64,000 nt of DNA from Lantana camara (GCA_037501455.1 CM074863.1:15806001-15870000); one strand, 5' to 3'; positions 49,559-62,000 are shown, numbered from the stretch's first letter. Notes: generated by a model not told the origin, from the letters alone. Made by a program: numbers and translations.

Positions 49559-50691
49559 ATTTTTTGCTGACGTGGCAGATGACGTGGCACGCCACGTCAG
49601 CGGGTCAGCGCCAAGTGGCGCTGACTGGGCGCCAGCGTGTCCAACACGTGGACGATGAGGATCATGCCACGTCAGCGAGTAGGAACGGTCCAGATTGGTT
49701 CTCGCGCGGGTCAGCGGTTCGGGTCAGTGGACAGGGCCGGGTCACGGGTTGCCCGACCCGGAAACGTGGACGAATGGGATTTGGACACGTGGCGTACCTG
49801 GAACCCAAGCTGAACCGACCGGTTCATCCCTGAACCGGTCTGAACCGCGAGCCACCGGTCGGACCGGACCGGTTCGCCACGTGGCAGCTGCTCGTGCCTC
49901 CGTGAGCAGCACACGCGCCAAACGCACACCCGCCACACGGGCGGCGCGTGCGGGCGCGTGCGGACTCCGTTCCGCGCGTGCCGGGCGGCGTTGGCCTCGT
50001 GGCGGCGTGAGCTGCTGCGTGGCGCCCTTGGATTGGCCGGCAACCCTTGGAGTGCACGGCAATTTTCGGTTTTTGACGAAAATACCCTTGAATTTGGGGT
50101 TATAAATAGCCTATGCATTCTCATTTCAATTCATTCCTTTTGAAAGTTTTTGGCAGCCTCTAAATGCCATCCGACACTCTCTCTCTCTAATTAGTTAATT
50201 AATCCTAATTAAGGATTAATTAATTAATTAATTAGGTGGTTATATAATTAATATATAATCCACTTAATTATTAGAAAATAGGGATTTTCAGGTTTTAGGA
50301 AAAAGGGTTTTTCTGAAAAATATTTTCTCAACGTATTTAGTGAAATACTGCCGGAGCCCACACTCTAATTTCTCAATCGGGGATATTGCGGGGAAGTTCT
50401 GCCGGTTTCACGAGAAGATATTGAGGTGCTGGAAAAGTGCCGTTGATAGCCAATTTTGCAGTACGGTAATACCGTTGTGCTGCCTAAATTAATATTTGCA
50501 TATTGTGATCATATGCTAGATGATTTAAAATTATGTTATCGATGCCTGTATATATTAGAGTTATGCTGCCCGATTTATTCCGCTGCTTTATTAAAATATT
50601 TTTGAAATATTTTGATAACGAGGTTATGGCGAAATTTTTTGAATATTACGCTATACCGTCACTCTGCTTCGGGCCCCACGCAACACCAACA
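48422..50691 (+). repeat. 5' LTR of the copia element
   Basis: 2,270 bases, tgttggga...ccaaca ends. The left part is AT-rich. A 29-base A run is at about 49527-49555, followed by a GC-rich ACGT-motif block and a TATA box, tataaata, at 50101-50108. Small reading frames on both strands of the GC-rich part are shadows. Confidence 0.95.
49569..49885. promoter_or_regulatory. Cluster of ACGT-core (G-box/ABRE-like) motifs in the copia LTR
   Basis: gacgtggc at 49569 and 49581, gccacgtc at 49591 and 49666, acacgtgg at 49644, an aacgtgg near 49763, gacacgtggc at 49784 and the palindrome gccacgtggc at 49876. They sit 200-530 bases upstream of the TATA box, in U3. bZIP and bHLH factors bind such cores. 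The same cluster is repeated in the 3' LTR at 56399-56715. Repeated accgg/ggacc motifs lie among them. Confidence 0.6.
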
Positions 50692-50693
50692 AC

Positions 50694-50705
50694 TGGTATC
50701 AGAGC
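50694..50705 (+). other. Primer binding site, initiator tRNA-Met
   Basis: tggtatcagagc, two bases after the LTR, is the standard plant copia primer site. Confidence 0.95.
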
Positions 50706-51817
50706 GGGGCTCTGATTATATACTCGCATTGATAAAGCATAAGATGCATAATTTTAAATCTGATACTGTGCACGTAAATTCTGTCTAAGAAGGCTGGGTT
50801 TTAAGTGGGACCATTGTGACCCCTCCAGTGTTTCTGGGAATTTGCGTGGAATGGTAATTTTCGGGGAATTGATTTCAATAATCTTCCTGGTTAATTACCG
50901 AATCAGTAAATATGATTTAAATTATGTGATAATTTAAAACATATTTATTTAAGGGGCCATAAAAAATTTAAAGCGTGATAATTATGTGATAATTATTTGC
51001 AAGCATGCTTTTAATTTTAAAATGGCATGATAATATGTGATATTATGTTGTTTCAATTATGCATGATTTATTTAATGTGATTAGATGAATAATATTTAAT
51101 AGAGATTAAATACGATGCATAATTGGATTAATATTTTTTGGCCTAAATTAATAAAGAGTTATTAAAGCCTTAAAATATTATTAGGATTATTTAATAATCC
51201 TAGTGGGAGCTTATTAATTAGATTAATTACTTCCAAAATTAATAAGACGCCAAAAGTGATTATTTGATAATCAAAGATAATCCATAAATTTTATAAAATT
51301 CAAGTGGGAGCGAGATGAAAAGAGTTGGATTCTCACGGCCTCCATTACCCGTCTATAGTATAGTGAATATATACTACTCCCTTCGGCGGGTATGTATTCG
51401 CGGTATACAAGATTAGACTTCTACGGATAGAATGAAATACGGGGAAAGTCAGCTCGACCACGCCTCCGTGGAGTGTCTGATCTACTCGTACGAATTTCTA
51501 GGTAATGGTGTACGCTTGACTAAGTAATGTATTAACCTCCCTTCGGAGCTATGTTACATTTACTTAGAGGTCAAAGGTTAACGTGGTGGATTAACATAGT
51601 TTGGTAAGAGTTACCTAGATGGCATGTTAATTAAGATTAATTCTTGCTTTTCTAAGCGGTTTTCGACCTCGCTTCCGGGGAGTCAACTGCGGTTAGATAA
51701 GTCACCATTGTGTAAACCAAAAATGCTTACGTGGATTTCATTTATTGGTTAGACGCAAAAGAAGTAAAATACAGAATCATAACTTGCACTATTTTAAAAT
51801 ATTTCAGTTTTAAAACA
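50706..51817. other. Leader of the copia element, no gag domain seen
   Basis: 1.1 kb between primer site and start codon with stops in all frames. It holds ctcccttcggcgggta and similar clusters, but no recognisable gag sequence was found. Confidence 0.6.
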
Positions 51818-54800
51818 ATGACGACCGCTAGCCCGCTTCAATCACTCCTAAAGGAAAAAGTGGCGGAGGGAGTGATGAAAGCTAAGGGAACTGTTCTCCT
51901 GGCTCAGGCGTCGACTTCCGCGGCCCCAAAAACCAACAAGTGGAAAAAGGGAAAGGGAAAGGTTCTCAATCCCAAGAAAAAGGTTCAGAAGCAGAAGGGC
52001 AAACCCAGCAAGGGAAAATGTTTCCACTGCGGTGAAAATGGGCACTGGAAGAGGAATTGTCCAAAATACTTAGCAAGTCTTCCTGCTAAGCCATCTGGAC
52101 AAGGTATATCGATATCTTGTTTAATTGAATTATGTTTAGTTGGAAGTCCACCAGATTCCTGGTGTGTGGACTCGGGTTCAACTAATCATATTTGCAATTC
52201 GTTGCAGGGGTTCAAGCTAACCAGAAAGCTTGAAGATGGCGAGATGCAACTACTGCTCGGGGATAATACAAGTATATCTGTATTAGCAGTAGGGACTGTA
52301 AATTTGTATTTTGGTGATAGGGTTTTGGTACTGAAAGACATTCTGTATATACCGTGTGTTCGCAGAAATCTGATTTCTGTGAGTTGTTTAATAAATAATG
52401 GTTTCAGTGTTTGTTTTGAACAAAACTTTACCATTAAGCAAAATAAAAGGTTTATTTGCTCTGGCACGGTAAAAGATGGTCTTTTCTTGTTATACCCCGA
52501 TAAAAACCCTAATTCCGAACTTAACACTACTACGCTTGACTTACCATCCAAGAGAAAAACTCCTATGCCTAACGAGGCTTACAAGTGGCATTTACGTCTT
52601 GGTCATATTAATCCAAAAAGGATCCAAAGACTAATTTTAGATGAATTGTTGAGTCCCTTGGACTTAACAGAACTACCAGTCTGTGAATCCTGTTTGGAAG
52701 GTAAAATGACCAAGAGATCTTTTAAATCTAAAGGTAATCGAGCCACAGAATTGCTTGAGTTAATTCATACGGATGTGTGTGGTCCTATGAGTATTCAAGC
52801 AAGAGGAGGTTTTGAGTATTTCATCACTTTTACGGATGATTACTCCAGATACGGATACGTTTATTTGATGAGATACAAGTCTGAATCTTTTGAAAAGTTC
52901 AAAGAATTCAAGGCTGAAGTTGAAAATCAAACTGGAAAACGTATCAAGGCACTTCGATCAGATCGTGGTGGTGAGTATCTGTCTACAGAGTTTCTAGAAT
53001 TTCTCACTGCAAATGGGATTAGATCTCAATTATCTGCACCGGGTACACCCCAGCAGAATGGTGTTGCAGAAAGGAGAAATAGGACTCTGATGGAAATGGT
53101 AAGATCTATGATGAGTCATGCTACCCTACCAAGTTCGTTTTGGGGCTTTGCACTCGAAACGGCGGCACACATATTAAACCTTGTTCCATCCAAGTCGGTT
53201 CCTAAAACACCAATGGAACTGTGGCGAGGGCGAAAGCCCAGTGTCTCCTATCTTCGGATATGGGGAACCCCAGCTCATGTGTTAAGGAAGGATCCTGACA
53301 AGTTGGAATCAAGAACAGAGGTTTGCTTGTTCGTAGGTTATCCTAAAGGAACAAGAGGTGGTATATTTTACGATCCGAGAGATCACAAAGTGTTTGTGAG
53401 CACTAATGTTAAATATCTCGAAGATGATTTCGTAAATGACCACAAGGGTAGAAGCAAAATTGTGTTAGAAGAAATGACAACATCAGATTCTGAATTCCAA
53501 GAACTCGTAGTAACTGAAAATGTGTTAGATACATATGATGTACCAGATACAACATATGATGTAGGGACGAGTACACAGCAGCCTCGTCGTAGTGGGAGGA
53601 TTGTCAGGGTACCTGACAGATACCTAGGATTAACCCAAGTGGTTGAATCTGACGTATCTGATCCTGTCACATATGATGAAGCCATAAACGATATAGACGC
53701 TGACCGTTGGGTCAGAGCCATGGAATCTGAATTAGATTCAATGTATTCCAATAAAGTCTGGGAACTTGTAGAGGCGCCTGATGGCATTAAACCTATTGGA
53801 TGCAAATGGGTCTACAAGAGAAAAAGGGGAATAGATGGAAAGGTTGAGACCTTTAAAGCAAGGCTTGTGGCAAAGGGTTATACCCAGAAAGAAGGTATCG
53901 ACTATGACGAAACCTTCTCGCCTGTAGCAATGCTTAAGTCCATAAGAATTCTCCTATCCATTGCCGCTCATTTTGATTATGAGATTTGGCAAATGGATGT
54001 AAAGACTGCCTTCTTGAACGGGCATCTTCAAGAAGAGATATACATGGCTCAGCCTGAAGGCTTTATAGCCAGAAATCAGGAGCATATGGTATGCAAGCTT
54101 GATAGATCTATTTATGGTCTTAAGCAAGCGTCTAGATCATGGAACATCAGATTTAATGAGGCAATTAAATCCTTTGGATTTATACAATTGCCTGATGAAC
54201 CATGTGTGTACAAGAGACATCATGATAGTGTTGTAACATTTTTAGTTCTATATGTTGACGATATTCTGCTCATTGGGAATGACACAGGAATATTGTCAGC
54301 AGTTAAGATTTGGTTGTCAAACCAGTTTGACATGAAAGACCTAGGTGAAGCCAGCTATATTCTAGGGATCAGACTTTGTCGTGATCGTAAGAATAAGATG
54401 ATTGGTTTATCACAAGCAGCATATATAGATAAGATGCTGGCAAGATATAATATGGCTAACTCCAAGAAAGGATCGTTACCTTTCAGACATGGAGTTCATC
54501 TGTCTCGGGATCAGTGTCCTAAAAACCCAGAAGAGACAGAAGAAATGATAGATGTTCCGTATGCTTCGGCAGTCGGAAGCCTCATGTATGCCATGTTATG
54601 TACAAGGCCAGATATCTGTTATGCTGTAGGTCTAGTCAGCAGATATCAGTCGAACCCTGGACCCCAACACTGGATAGCTGTAAAGCATATATTAAAGTAC
54701 TTGAGAAGGACTCGGGATTATATGCTTATCTATCGCAGTGATGAGCTTCTTCCTATAGGGTACACAGATTCGGATTTCCAATCTGATTTGGATTCTAGGC

Positions 54801-55237
54801 GTTCGACGTCTGGATACGTGTTCACCCTTGGAGGAGCAGCCGTAAGTTGGAGGAGTATTAAGCAATCTTGCATTGCTGACTCTACCATGGAAGCCGAATA
54901 CGTGGCAGCTTCGGAAGCAGCCAAAGAGGCGTATTGGTTCCGGAATTTTCTAATGGATCTAGAAGTCGTCAAGGACGGACTTATGCCAATCACATTGTAC
55001 TGTGACAATGCTGGAGCGGTGGCCAACTCCAAGGAACCTCGAAGTCATAAACGTGCCAAGCACATCGAGAGGAAGTTTCATATTATACGTGATTATGTGG
55101 AACGTGGAGAAGTGGCAGTGGTGAAAATTGGCTCAGTAAATAATCTAGCAGATCCCTTCACTAAGACTTTGGCGCAAAAGAGTTTTGACACTCATGTAGA
55201 AGGGATGGGTCTTAGATATGTAGCCAATTGGATTTAG
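51818..55237 (+). CDS. Copia polyprotein lacking the gag core: nucleocapsid, protease, integrase, RT, RNase H
   Basis: The frame of 1,139 codons starts [11 protein letters not shown], the usual copia gag beginning, then passes within a few residues to the Lys-rich region before the nucleocapsid finger ([14 protein letters not shown], near 52018). About 200 residues of gag core are missing without loss of frame. Then come protease ([10 protein letters not shown]), integrase with its HHCC zinc region (WHLRLGH...CESC) and catalytic Asp-Asp-Glu ([22 protein letters not shown]), reverse transcriptase ([11 protein letters not shown]) and RNase H (YCDNAGAV). The frame has no stop or shift, ending at TAG 55235, directly before the polypurine tract. 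All enzyme motifs are present, so the element could be mobile only if gag is supplied by a relative. The lineage within copia is not assigned. Confidence 0.93.
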   Translation: MTTASPLQSLLKEKVAEGVMKAKGTVLLAQASTSAAPKTNKWKKGKGKVLNPKKKVQKQKGKPSKGKCFHCGENGHWKRNCPKYLASLPAKPSGQGISISCLIELCLVGSPPDSWCVDSGSTNHICNSLQGFKLTRKLEDGEMQLLLGDNTSISVLAVGTVNLYFGDRVLVLKDILYIPCVRRNLISVSCLINNGFSVCFEQNFTIKQNKRFICSGTVKDGLFLLYPDKNPNSELNTTTLDLPSKRKTPMPNEAYKWHLRLGHINPKRIQRLILDELLSPLDLTELPVCESCLEGKMTKRSFKSKGNRATELLELIHTDVCGPMSIQARGGFEYFITFTDDYSRYGYVYLMRYKSESFEKFKEFKAEVENQTGKRIKALRSDRGGEYLSTEFLEFLTANGIRSQLSAPGTPQQNGVAERRNRTLMEMVRSMMSHATLPSSFWGFALETAAHILNLVPSKSVPKTPMELWRGRKPSVSYLRIWGTPAHVLRKDPDKLESRTEVCLFVGYPKGTRGGIFYDPRDHKVFVSTNVKYLEDDFVNDHKGRSKIVLEEMTTSDSEFQELVVTENVLDTYDVPDTTYDVGTSTQQPRRSGRIVRVPDRYLGLTQVVESDVSDPVTYDEAINDIDADRWVRAMESELDSMYSNKVWELVEAPDGIKPIGCKWVYKRKRGIDGKVETFKARLVAKGYTQKEGIDYDETFSPVAMLKSIRILLSIAAHFDYEIWQMDVKTAFLNGHLQEEIYMAQPEGFIARNQEHMVCKLDRSIYGLKQASRSWNIRFNEAIKSFGFIQLPDEPCVYKRHHDSVVTFLVLYVDDILLIGNDTGILSAVKIWLSNQFDMKDLGEASYILGIRLCRDRKNKMIGLSQAAYIDKMLARYNMANSKKGSLPFRHGVHLSRDQCPKNPEETEEMIDVPYASAVGSLMYAMLCTRPDICYAVGLVSRYQSNPGPQHWIAVKHILKYLRRTRDYMLIYRSDELLPIGYTDSDFQSDLDSRRSTSGYVFTLGGAAVSWRSIKQSCIADSTMEAEYVAASEAAKEAYWFRNFLMDLEVVKDGLMPITLYCDNAGAVANSKEPRSHKRAKHIERKFHIIRDYVERGEVAVVKIGSVNNLADPFTKTLAQKSFDTHVEGMGLRYVANWI

Positions 55238-55251
55238 GGCAAGTGGGAGAT
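55238..55251 (+). other. Polypurine tract of the copia element
   Basis: ggcaagtgggagat sits between the polyprotein stop codon and the 3' LTR. Confidence 0.85.
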
Positions 55252-56355
55252 TGTTGGGATTAATGCCCTGTAAATCCAATTACATTGTAAATATTTTGGA
55301 TTAATAAAACTGGAATTAAAGCAAGTTATGAGTATTTTACAAATTTAATAATTAATGACGTGTGATGGTATTTTTATATGAAATGTGTTTCATAGGAAAA
55401 GATTTTAAATACCAGAAGTCACGTGTCATTAAAGTTCTAGTCAGTATGATAAGAAGATGTTCTTATCGAGACTATAATGTGTTATATAAGATGATTAGTC
55501 TTTCGTCATAGGGAAATGGAGTTTCCAATTATAACACGTTGATGATTTTCAATGAGATTGGAAACATCGAACTGGACCATTGAGATTGCTCATTTTATAC
55601 TGCTATCTAAAATGAATAAAATCTCGGAAGCATTAGACTCTTAATCCTGATAGTATTTCGACTTTAGGCATGTAGTGTTAATCACTGTGATGTACTCAGA
55701 AGTGAGGTCTCGGTAACGGGTGGCCAAAATACTTTGTACGTTCAGTGATTGCATGAAATGTGCTAGAGAGAAATATTAATCAAGGAATCTGTAGCCTTGC
55801 TGGAAGGTTTAAAGATATCACTGAAATAGATTTGCAAAAAGTTCGAATTAAAACTTTGGCCAAAGTACTTCGTGTGTTCGTCACCGAAGTTGTATGTTAA
55901 ATGTGTTTCACATACAGGGAATTTGGACTTGAGGCGAATCAGGAAATTTCAGATTGGAAGTGAAAGATAAATGATAGTGGTATTGATTTATTTTTCATGG
56001 ATATCTGTACAGAGGAGTAAAATGCAAAATTATTCTAGATCGAGAAATTCGTGAATAATTTAATTAATTTTAGAGTTCAACAATATTTATTTAGTGGAAT
56101 TAAATATTGTTAAACGGTAATCAATTATTATCATGGGATGATAATAGATTGACCCGTTTGGAGATAAGATTAATTAGTCCTGCAGGTCCCCCCGCAAGCC
56201 CCAACGAAGATCAAAGAGAAAATATTAAAACGAGAGAGAGAAAAGATTTTTCAAAGTGTTTGAAAATAGCCAAGGTATTTATTTTGAGAAAATAAATTAA
56301 ATTCCAAAGAGTTGGAAATGCCCAAATTTTATTTTGGAGAAAATAAAATTTTTCG

Positions 56356-56388
<33 letters not shown>

Positions 56389-57521
56389 ATTTTTTGCTGA
56401 CGTGGCAGATGACGTGGCACGCCACGTCAGCGGGTCAGCGCCAAGTGGCGCTGACTGGGCGCCAGCGTGTCCAACACGTGGACGATGAGGATCATGCCAC
56501 GTCAGCGAGTAGGAACGGTCCAGATTGGTTCTCGCGCGGGTCAGCGGTTCGGGTCAGTGGACAGGGCCGGGTCACGGGTTGCCCGACCCGGAAACGTGGA
56601 CGAATGGGATTTGGACACGTGGCGTACCTGGAACCCAAGCTGAACCGACCGGTTCATCCCTGAACCGGTCTGAACCGCGAGCCACCGGTCGGACCGGACC
56701 GGTTCGCCACGTGGCAGCTGCTCGTGCCTCCGTGAGCAGCACACGCGCCAAACGCACACCCGCCACACGGGCGGCGCGTGCGGGCGCGTGCGGACTCCGT
56801 TCCGCGCGTGCCGGGCGGCGTTGGCCTCGTGGCGGCGTGAGCTGCTGCGTGGCGCCCTTGGATTGGCCGGCAACCCTTGGAGTGCACGGCAATTTTCGGT
56901 TTTTGACGAAAATACCCTTGAATTTGGGGTTATAAATAGCCTATGCATTCTCATTTCAATTCATTCCTTTTGAAAGTTTTTGGCAGCCTCTAAATGCCAT
57001 CCGACACTCTCTCTCTCTAATTAGTTAATTAATCCTAATTAAGGATTAATTAATTAATTAATTAGGTGGTTATATAATTAATATATAATCCACTTAATTA
57101 TTAGAAAATAGGGATTTTCAGGTTTTAGGAAAAAGGGTTTTTCTGAAAAATATTTTCTCAACGTATTTAGTGAAATACTGCCGGAGCCCACACTCTAATT
57201 TCTCAATCGGGGATATTGCGGGGAAGTTCTGCCGGTTTCACGAGAAGATATTGAGGTGCTGGAAAAGTGCCGTTGATTGCCAATTTTGCAGTACGGTAAT
57301 ACCGTTGTGCTGCCTAAATTAATATTTGCATATTGTGATCATATGCTAGATGATTTAAAATTATGTTATCGATGCCTGTATATATTAGAGTTATGCTGCC
57401 CGATTTATTCCGCTGCTTTATTAAAATATTTTTGAAATATTTTGATAACGAGGTTATGGCGAAATTTTTTGAATATTACGCTATACCGTCACTCTGCTTC
57501 GGGCCCCACGCAACACCAACA
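55252..57521 (+). repeat. 3' LTR of the copia element
   Basis: 2,270 bases, almost identical to the left LTR. TATA box at 56931-56938. Its right edge continues into the interrupted antisense exon after one ccttc. Confidence 0.95.
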
Positions 57522-60500
57522 CCTTCATCAACTGGGATTGGGGCATCCTCTACGACCGGCGCTTGTGGCTCGTTTTCGGGATCGTCGTTTTGAGCAGCAT
57601 TACCCGCCGGATGAGCATCCATGTACTCATTTTGAAGGAGCTTGACCAAGAACCCATACTCAGGCTCCGCAATGGAATCAGCAGGGTTATCGCCCTCGTC
57701 ATCTTCCTCCTCACAGCGCTCGTTAAACATGAGCCCCGTGCCCTCGGCCTCTTTCATAGCAGGATCCGTCAGCCCCTTATGTATGCCTTGCTCGATGGCT
57801 AGATTAAAAGCCTTCTGAGCCTCCTCCAAACAATGCAGGGAAGCAGCAAAATTGAAAGCCTTGGAGTGGCAAAATTTGATGAGAGCCTCCTTGCTCGCAC
57901 GCTCTAAGCTTCGTGGCCACTCGTTGACGGTATCGTTAAATTTGCGCTCGGCCTCAAGAGCCCTTGCTTTCCAGCTTTCCCTGTCCGCCTCGGCCTTTTT
58001 GCACTGCTCGTTAGCCTGGGCCAGTTGGTTGCCCAAACGGATTCGAGCGCCATCAACCGCTACAAAATCCTCCTTCAGCTTCCCCAATTCTTCCTCCGTT
58101 GTTTCGAACAAGCCCTTGAGGGACTCGTACTTGGCGATTTCTGCGTCTAGCTCCGCTTGGATGTGAGCCGGATCATTCGAGCGGGCCATTTTCTTGTACT
58201 TGGCCTTGCGATCGGCGTAAGTAGAGGCTCGCATTTGCACGTTCCGGAGCCGGGGAAGAACTTGCTGCGTAAACGAGAGGAGAAGTGTTAGCAAAAAAAA
58301 AAAAAATGGTGATTTACAGAAAAGAAGAATGCAAGGAATGAAGACTTACTGAAATTAGGGCGTGAGCTGCATCGAACGTCACCTTCTCTACAGACTCACT
58401 GTAGAGATGCCTGTGGTCTGCTGAGAATTGAGCCCTACTGAACAAATCCTGGGTAATAGTCTGGGCGACCGAGCCCGGCCTCAGCAAAACCGGCCCGCCG
58501 TCGGGGGCGCCGGTAAAGTCTCTGTCCCCTCGACGGGGGAACTCCCACAAGTGTTCTTCCTCTGAAGAGGAAGTGTCCCCTTCGCCCCTTGGGCCCTCGA
58601 CAACTTGCTTCCCTTTGCCCTCGATTGCGGCGGAGTCGGGCATTCTCTTCCTCTTGCGGGAAGGCCTGTTTGCGCTCGGAGAAGCTTCTGTTATCGCCAG
58701 TGTGGTTACTGGCCTTGTTTGCTCTGCAGGAATGGGGGGCTGAGCATCTCCCGCTCTTTCTGACCTCCCCCTGGTCTCCCTGGGGACCAATCTACGTTCC
58801 CCTCGGCCACGAGGGGGCTGCACCTCAGGGTTGGCGCTCGAACTGGCGCCTTGACTACGGGCATCCCCTCTATCGTTGCGGTTACGGGGGCGTTGGGGCT
58901 CGCGCTGTTGGTTCCCCTGTGGGGTTTGATTTCTGTTCCCATGGGCAAAACGAGCCGCTTGTCTGATTCCGCCAGCCATTTCGAGTATAGCGGCTCCTGC
59001 AAGAGTGAAATTTTCAAGGGTTAGGAATATTCAAATCATCTATTCAGATTACAAGTTGCGAGTACAGGAAAGAAGTTAGTATTTATTCCTATCTAAAGTT
59101 AGTGCCCTAAGGATCTAACCGTCTCTCTCTATGTCACGAGCCGGAGGGTTGTCAAGGAAATGAGGGTCGTTGGTAAGACCACACAAGAACATGAGTTCCG
59201 CATCGTCTATCCAGTCCTTTGCTTGTATAAGGTGACCCTCGTCCCTTAGGGTTGTTGCCAGGTTTTTAGCCCAGTCTCTGGGGAGTGAGGGTGGCAAACG
59301 GCTCTTTGAGTACGAGCCCCATTCCGTGATCACCCCAAAGCCCTCTTCTGATGGAGCCTTGACAAAGATGAATTTTTCCTTCCAATCAATGCCATAAGTG
59401 CTCGAGGGCGAGTTGATCAGCTTCATATGGGCCTTCGCTTGGACGTAATAAAAACCCGCCTCAGGAGAAGAGCGAGAGGAGCTGACCACTTGGAAAAGGG
59501 CATTGAAGTTCCGCAAATAGGGCTCGTAACCCATGGTCCTCATCAGAATTATGAAACAGGTCAGGAGGGCCAAGCCGTTGGGCACTATTTGAGATGGACA
59601 CAAGCCCAGGTCATTCAGCAAATGGGCCATTGAGACTGAGATAGGGAACCTCAAGCCTCCTGATCTCACGGTGTCCACATATACAGCCATTTCCCCGGGA
59701 GGCGGATTGTTTGCACGCTCGTGGTTTTGTGGGATTCTCCAAGTATACCGCTCGTCCCAGTAAATGGGGGCCATCATTGTCTTTACATCTCCCACAGTGA
59801 CAGTGCTGGGAGTTTCATCAGGCGTGCGCTCGGTAGCCTGATAACCTGAGCCCTCCCCCTCGTTGGGTCCTTTGGATTTCTGGGTTTTCTTACTTTTGCC
59901 CTTGTCACGGGCCCTTTCTGAAGGCCCGGTTACGGCTTCCGCCACTGGAAGCGGATTTGCAACGGCCACGGTCACTCTATGGCGGTGGGGATGTGTGGCA
60001 CTTTGAGTTATGGGGAGAGTGACTCCTTGTCTTTCTGCCTCCATCACCAGATCCATCTCCTCAAAGATAGGATCCATTCCGCCCGGATTTCTGTCCTCCA
60101 TAGCCATCACAGCCGCCCCCAGCTCTTCATCTCTAGGAGAATCAGGGGAAGAAGAACTCTCAGTGGCCATCTCTTGGATCTCACGGGCAAATTCTTCAAT
60201 GTGGTGGTCGGCCATGGCAGAAACTGATGTTTTGAAGGTTTTTCTTGGAGAGAATTTAAGGTTCAGAAAGGTGAAAATCTGAGGGATTACGAAATCCTAA
60301 AGTCCGAATCTATGGTTAGTAAAGTTAGAAAGTTTCAATGGAGATTTACCTTGAAGGTTTTGGGAGAAAACTGGAGAAGAGGTTGAAGATGCGAGAGAAT
60401 TCTTCTTGCAAAGGGTGCTTGAAAGTTCTGAATGCGTAAAGAATGTGGAGATTTCAGAATCCCTTATTTATAGGGATGGGAGTTGGTACCGTTTTAGGCA

Positions 60501-60797
60501 ATAAATTCAAAATGGCAATCATTTCCCGCCTAGGAAACCGCCCACTTTATGGAATCGGCACATGCTTCCCCATGCTCACGCGCCCCACGCGCACCCGCAT
60601 TTAATGCTCTGACGTTTCGAGTGCTTCAGAATAGTACAAACATTTAATGCGGAAGTGATACGATCGGTCAGTTGAAAAGACCGCATTTATGGCACAATCA
60701 GAGGAAAATTGCTCAGCACGCCAGATCCCCTACGAGCGCTGCACGCAAAAGACTGAACGTATTAAAATTCTACAGTCCTTATCACTAAGGACTACAG

Positions 60798-60812
60798 AAT
60801 TGGGGGGCAAAA
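60798..60812 (+). other. Polypurine tract of the Tat element
   Basis: gaattggggggcaaaa-type run directly before the 3' LTR. Confidence 0.8.
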
Positions 60813-61594
60813 TGATGGGGTCAAAATACGATCGTCCCACGTCAAGACACGTGGCATCACGAAATGATGACATCTGTCTCCCCAAAGCGGCATCCATCTG
60901 CGCACGAGCGCCCAGCCTTCTTCAGGGGGTAAGCCCAACGAGCGCTATCACCTCCACGAGCGTCCTGTATGCTTGGTACGCCCACATGCCGAGGGAGCCC
61001 TCTTCGAGCGTCACACTCCCTCAGAGTGGCCTCTCCTTTGGCTCGTCATCTGAACTGGGGCCCACATTCCCCTCAGCGGATATCTTGGCCCCCAAGACTC
61101 AAGGTTGTCACGAGCGCGCTCTCAAGCCCTCGTTACCAACCGCCCAAATGGCTCTCTGACACAACGTACATGCCCGCGCACCTGCCACTGTTGCCAGCAC
61201 TAACTTTCGGCCACTTTTGCAGAAGATTCCTCCTAGGTTTCTTTCTCATGGCGCCACGTGTTAGGGCAACATTCGGCCAGGACCACTTGAGGCAAATGAC
61301 CAAAGGGCCCTTAACCCTCAACTATAAATAGCCAAAGTCATCTTCTACACAAGTAAGCTTTCTTCATCACTGCAACTGTGACTGAACTTACCTCTCTTCA
61401 TACACTGAACTGACTTGAGCGTCGGAGAGCCAAACTGGGTATCACCCCCAGTTCCCCCAGCTTGGCCATCTGACTTTTCTTGTGCTTGTCCCAACAGGTT
61501 GAACTCACTTTCTCATTTCCGGCGAAGCTCCGGTGGTTTCCTTCCCAAATATAAATTGTAAAGTGATCGGATTCGGATCCACCCATTTCCGGAC

Positions 61595-61600
<6 letters not shown>
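60813..61600 (+). repeat. 3' LTR of the Tat element
   Basis: 788 bases with one visible difference from the 5' LTR. TATA box at 61323-61330. The LTR is followed at once by the (TA)n stretch that was the target. Confidence 0.95.
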
Positions 61601-61630
<30 letters not shown>

Positions 61631-62000
61631 CTATAAATTACCGAATGTCATTACAGAATGCCTGCTATTGCTATATATTAAGTATGACTAATGACTTAGA
61701 GTATATTAAATATGCCTGCTATATATTACGGAATGCCTGCTATTTTTTTGGTCAATACGAAATGCCTGCTATTGCTATATATTAAATATGACTAATGACT
61801 AAGAGTATTAAATATTAATATAGCTTTAATTATATATAAAAATTATATATATATATATATATATAATTACTATAAATTACCGAATGTCATTACAGAATGC
61901 CTGCTATTGCTATATATTAAGTATGACTAATGACTTAGAGTATTAAATATTAATATAACTTTAATTATATATATAAATTATTACTTATTATATTAACTAT
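61601..62000. repeat. Internal direct repeat and (TA)n tracts in the hAT-like element
   Basis: A segment starting ataattactataaattacc occurs near 61624 and again near 61863, about 239 bases apart, each followed by cctgctattgctatatatta. Part of it also occurs left of the Tat insertion (39700-39880), as expected for one split element. Confidence 0.75.

Larger units (their letters stand above)
48422..57521 (+). mobile_element. Ty1/copia LTR retrotransposon nested in the Tat element
   Basis: 9,100 bases with two 2,270-base LTRs that differ at three sites I could find (near 48688, 48759 and 50440 against their partners). The five bases ccttc are duplicated exactly outside (48417-48421 and 57522-57526). 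A tRNA-Met primer site and a polypurine tract are in place. One long pol-type frame is intact, but gag is almost absent. Confidence 0.96.
48257..60215 (-). pseudogene. Antisense three-exon gene of the Tat element (PF04195-like), split by the copia insertion
   Basis: It reads opposite to gag-pol. Exon 1, 60215-59120, starts MADHHIEEF and contains a domain like the 'putative gypsy type transposon' family (GLRFPISVSMAHLL, LCPSQIVPN). Exon 2, 58996-58350, is Arg/Pro-rich and low complexity. Exon 3 starts at 58264 with a long coiled coil (about 58200-57900), then acidic repeats. Splice sites are gt...ag and phases agree. Exon 3 is interrupted at 57522 by the copia element and resumes at 48416, where short repeats (DANAP, GPVH) lead to TAA at 48257. 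Counting one copy of the 5-bp target duplication, the frame stays open across the gap, so the gene was intact (about 880 codons) before the insertion. Such antisense genes are known from Tat elements such as Grande; their role is unknown. Confidence 0.82.
39883..61600 (+). mobile_element. Ty3/gypsy Tat-type LTR retrotransposon, 21.7 kb including a nested copia
   Basis: Both LTRs are 788 bases, start tgatgggg and end cccatca, and differ at one site that I could see (gctctttgac near 40220 against gctctctgac near 61150). A primer site follows the left LTR and a polypurine tract precedes the right one. The domain order gag-protease-RT-RNase H-second RNase H-integrase, plus a gene on the opposite strand, marks the Tat lineage. 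The insertion lies in an AT microsatellite, so the 5-bp target duplication cannot be told apart from the repeat. Without the copia element it is about 12.6 kb. Confidence 0.93.

Noticed and set aside
49504..50143. Several overlapping open frames on both strands in the GC-rich part of the copia LTR (also at 56334-56973)
   Set aside because: They are long only because the block is GC-rich, look like no known protein, overlap each other on both strands and sit upstream of the TATA box in U3.
57476..57521. Frame end of the antisense gene reading into the copia LTR
   Set aside because: The last twelve codons before the stop come from the LTR, not from the gene; the true end is at 48257.
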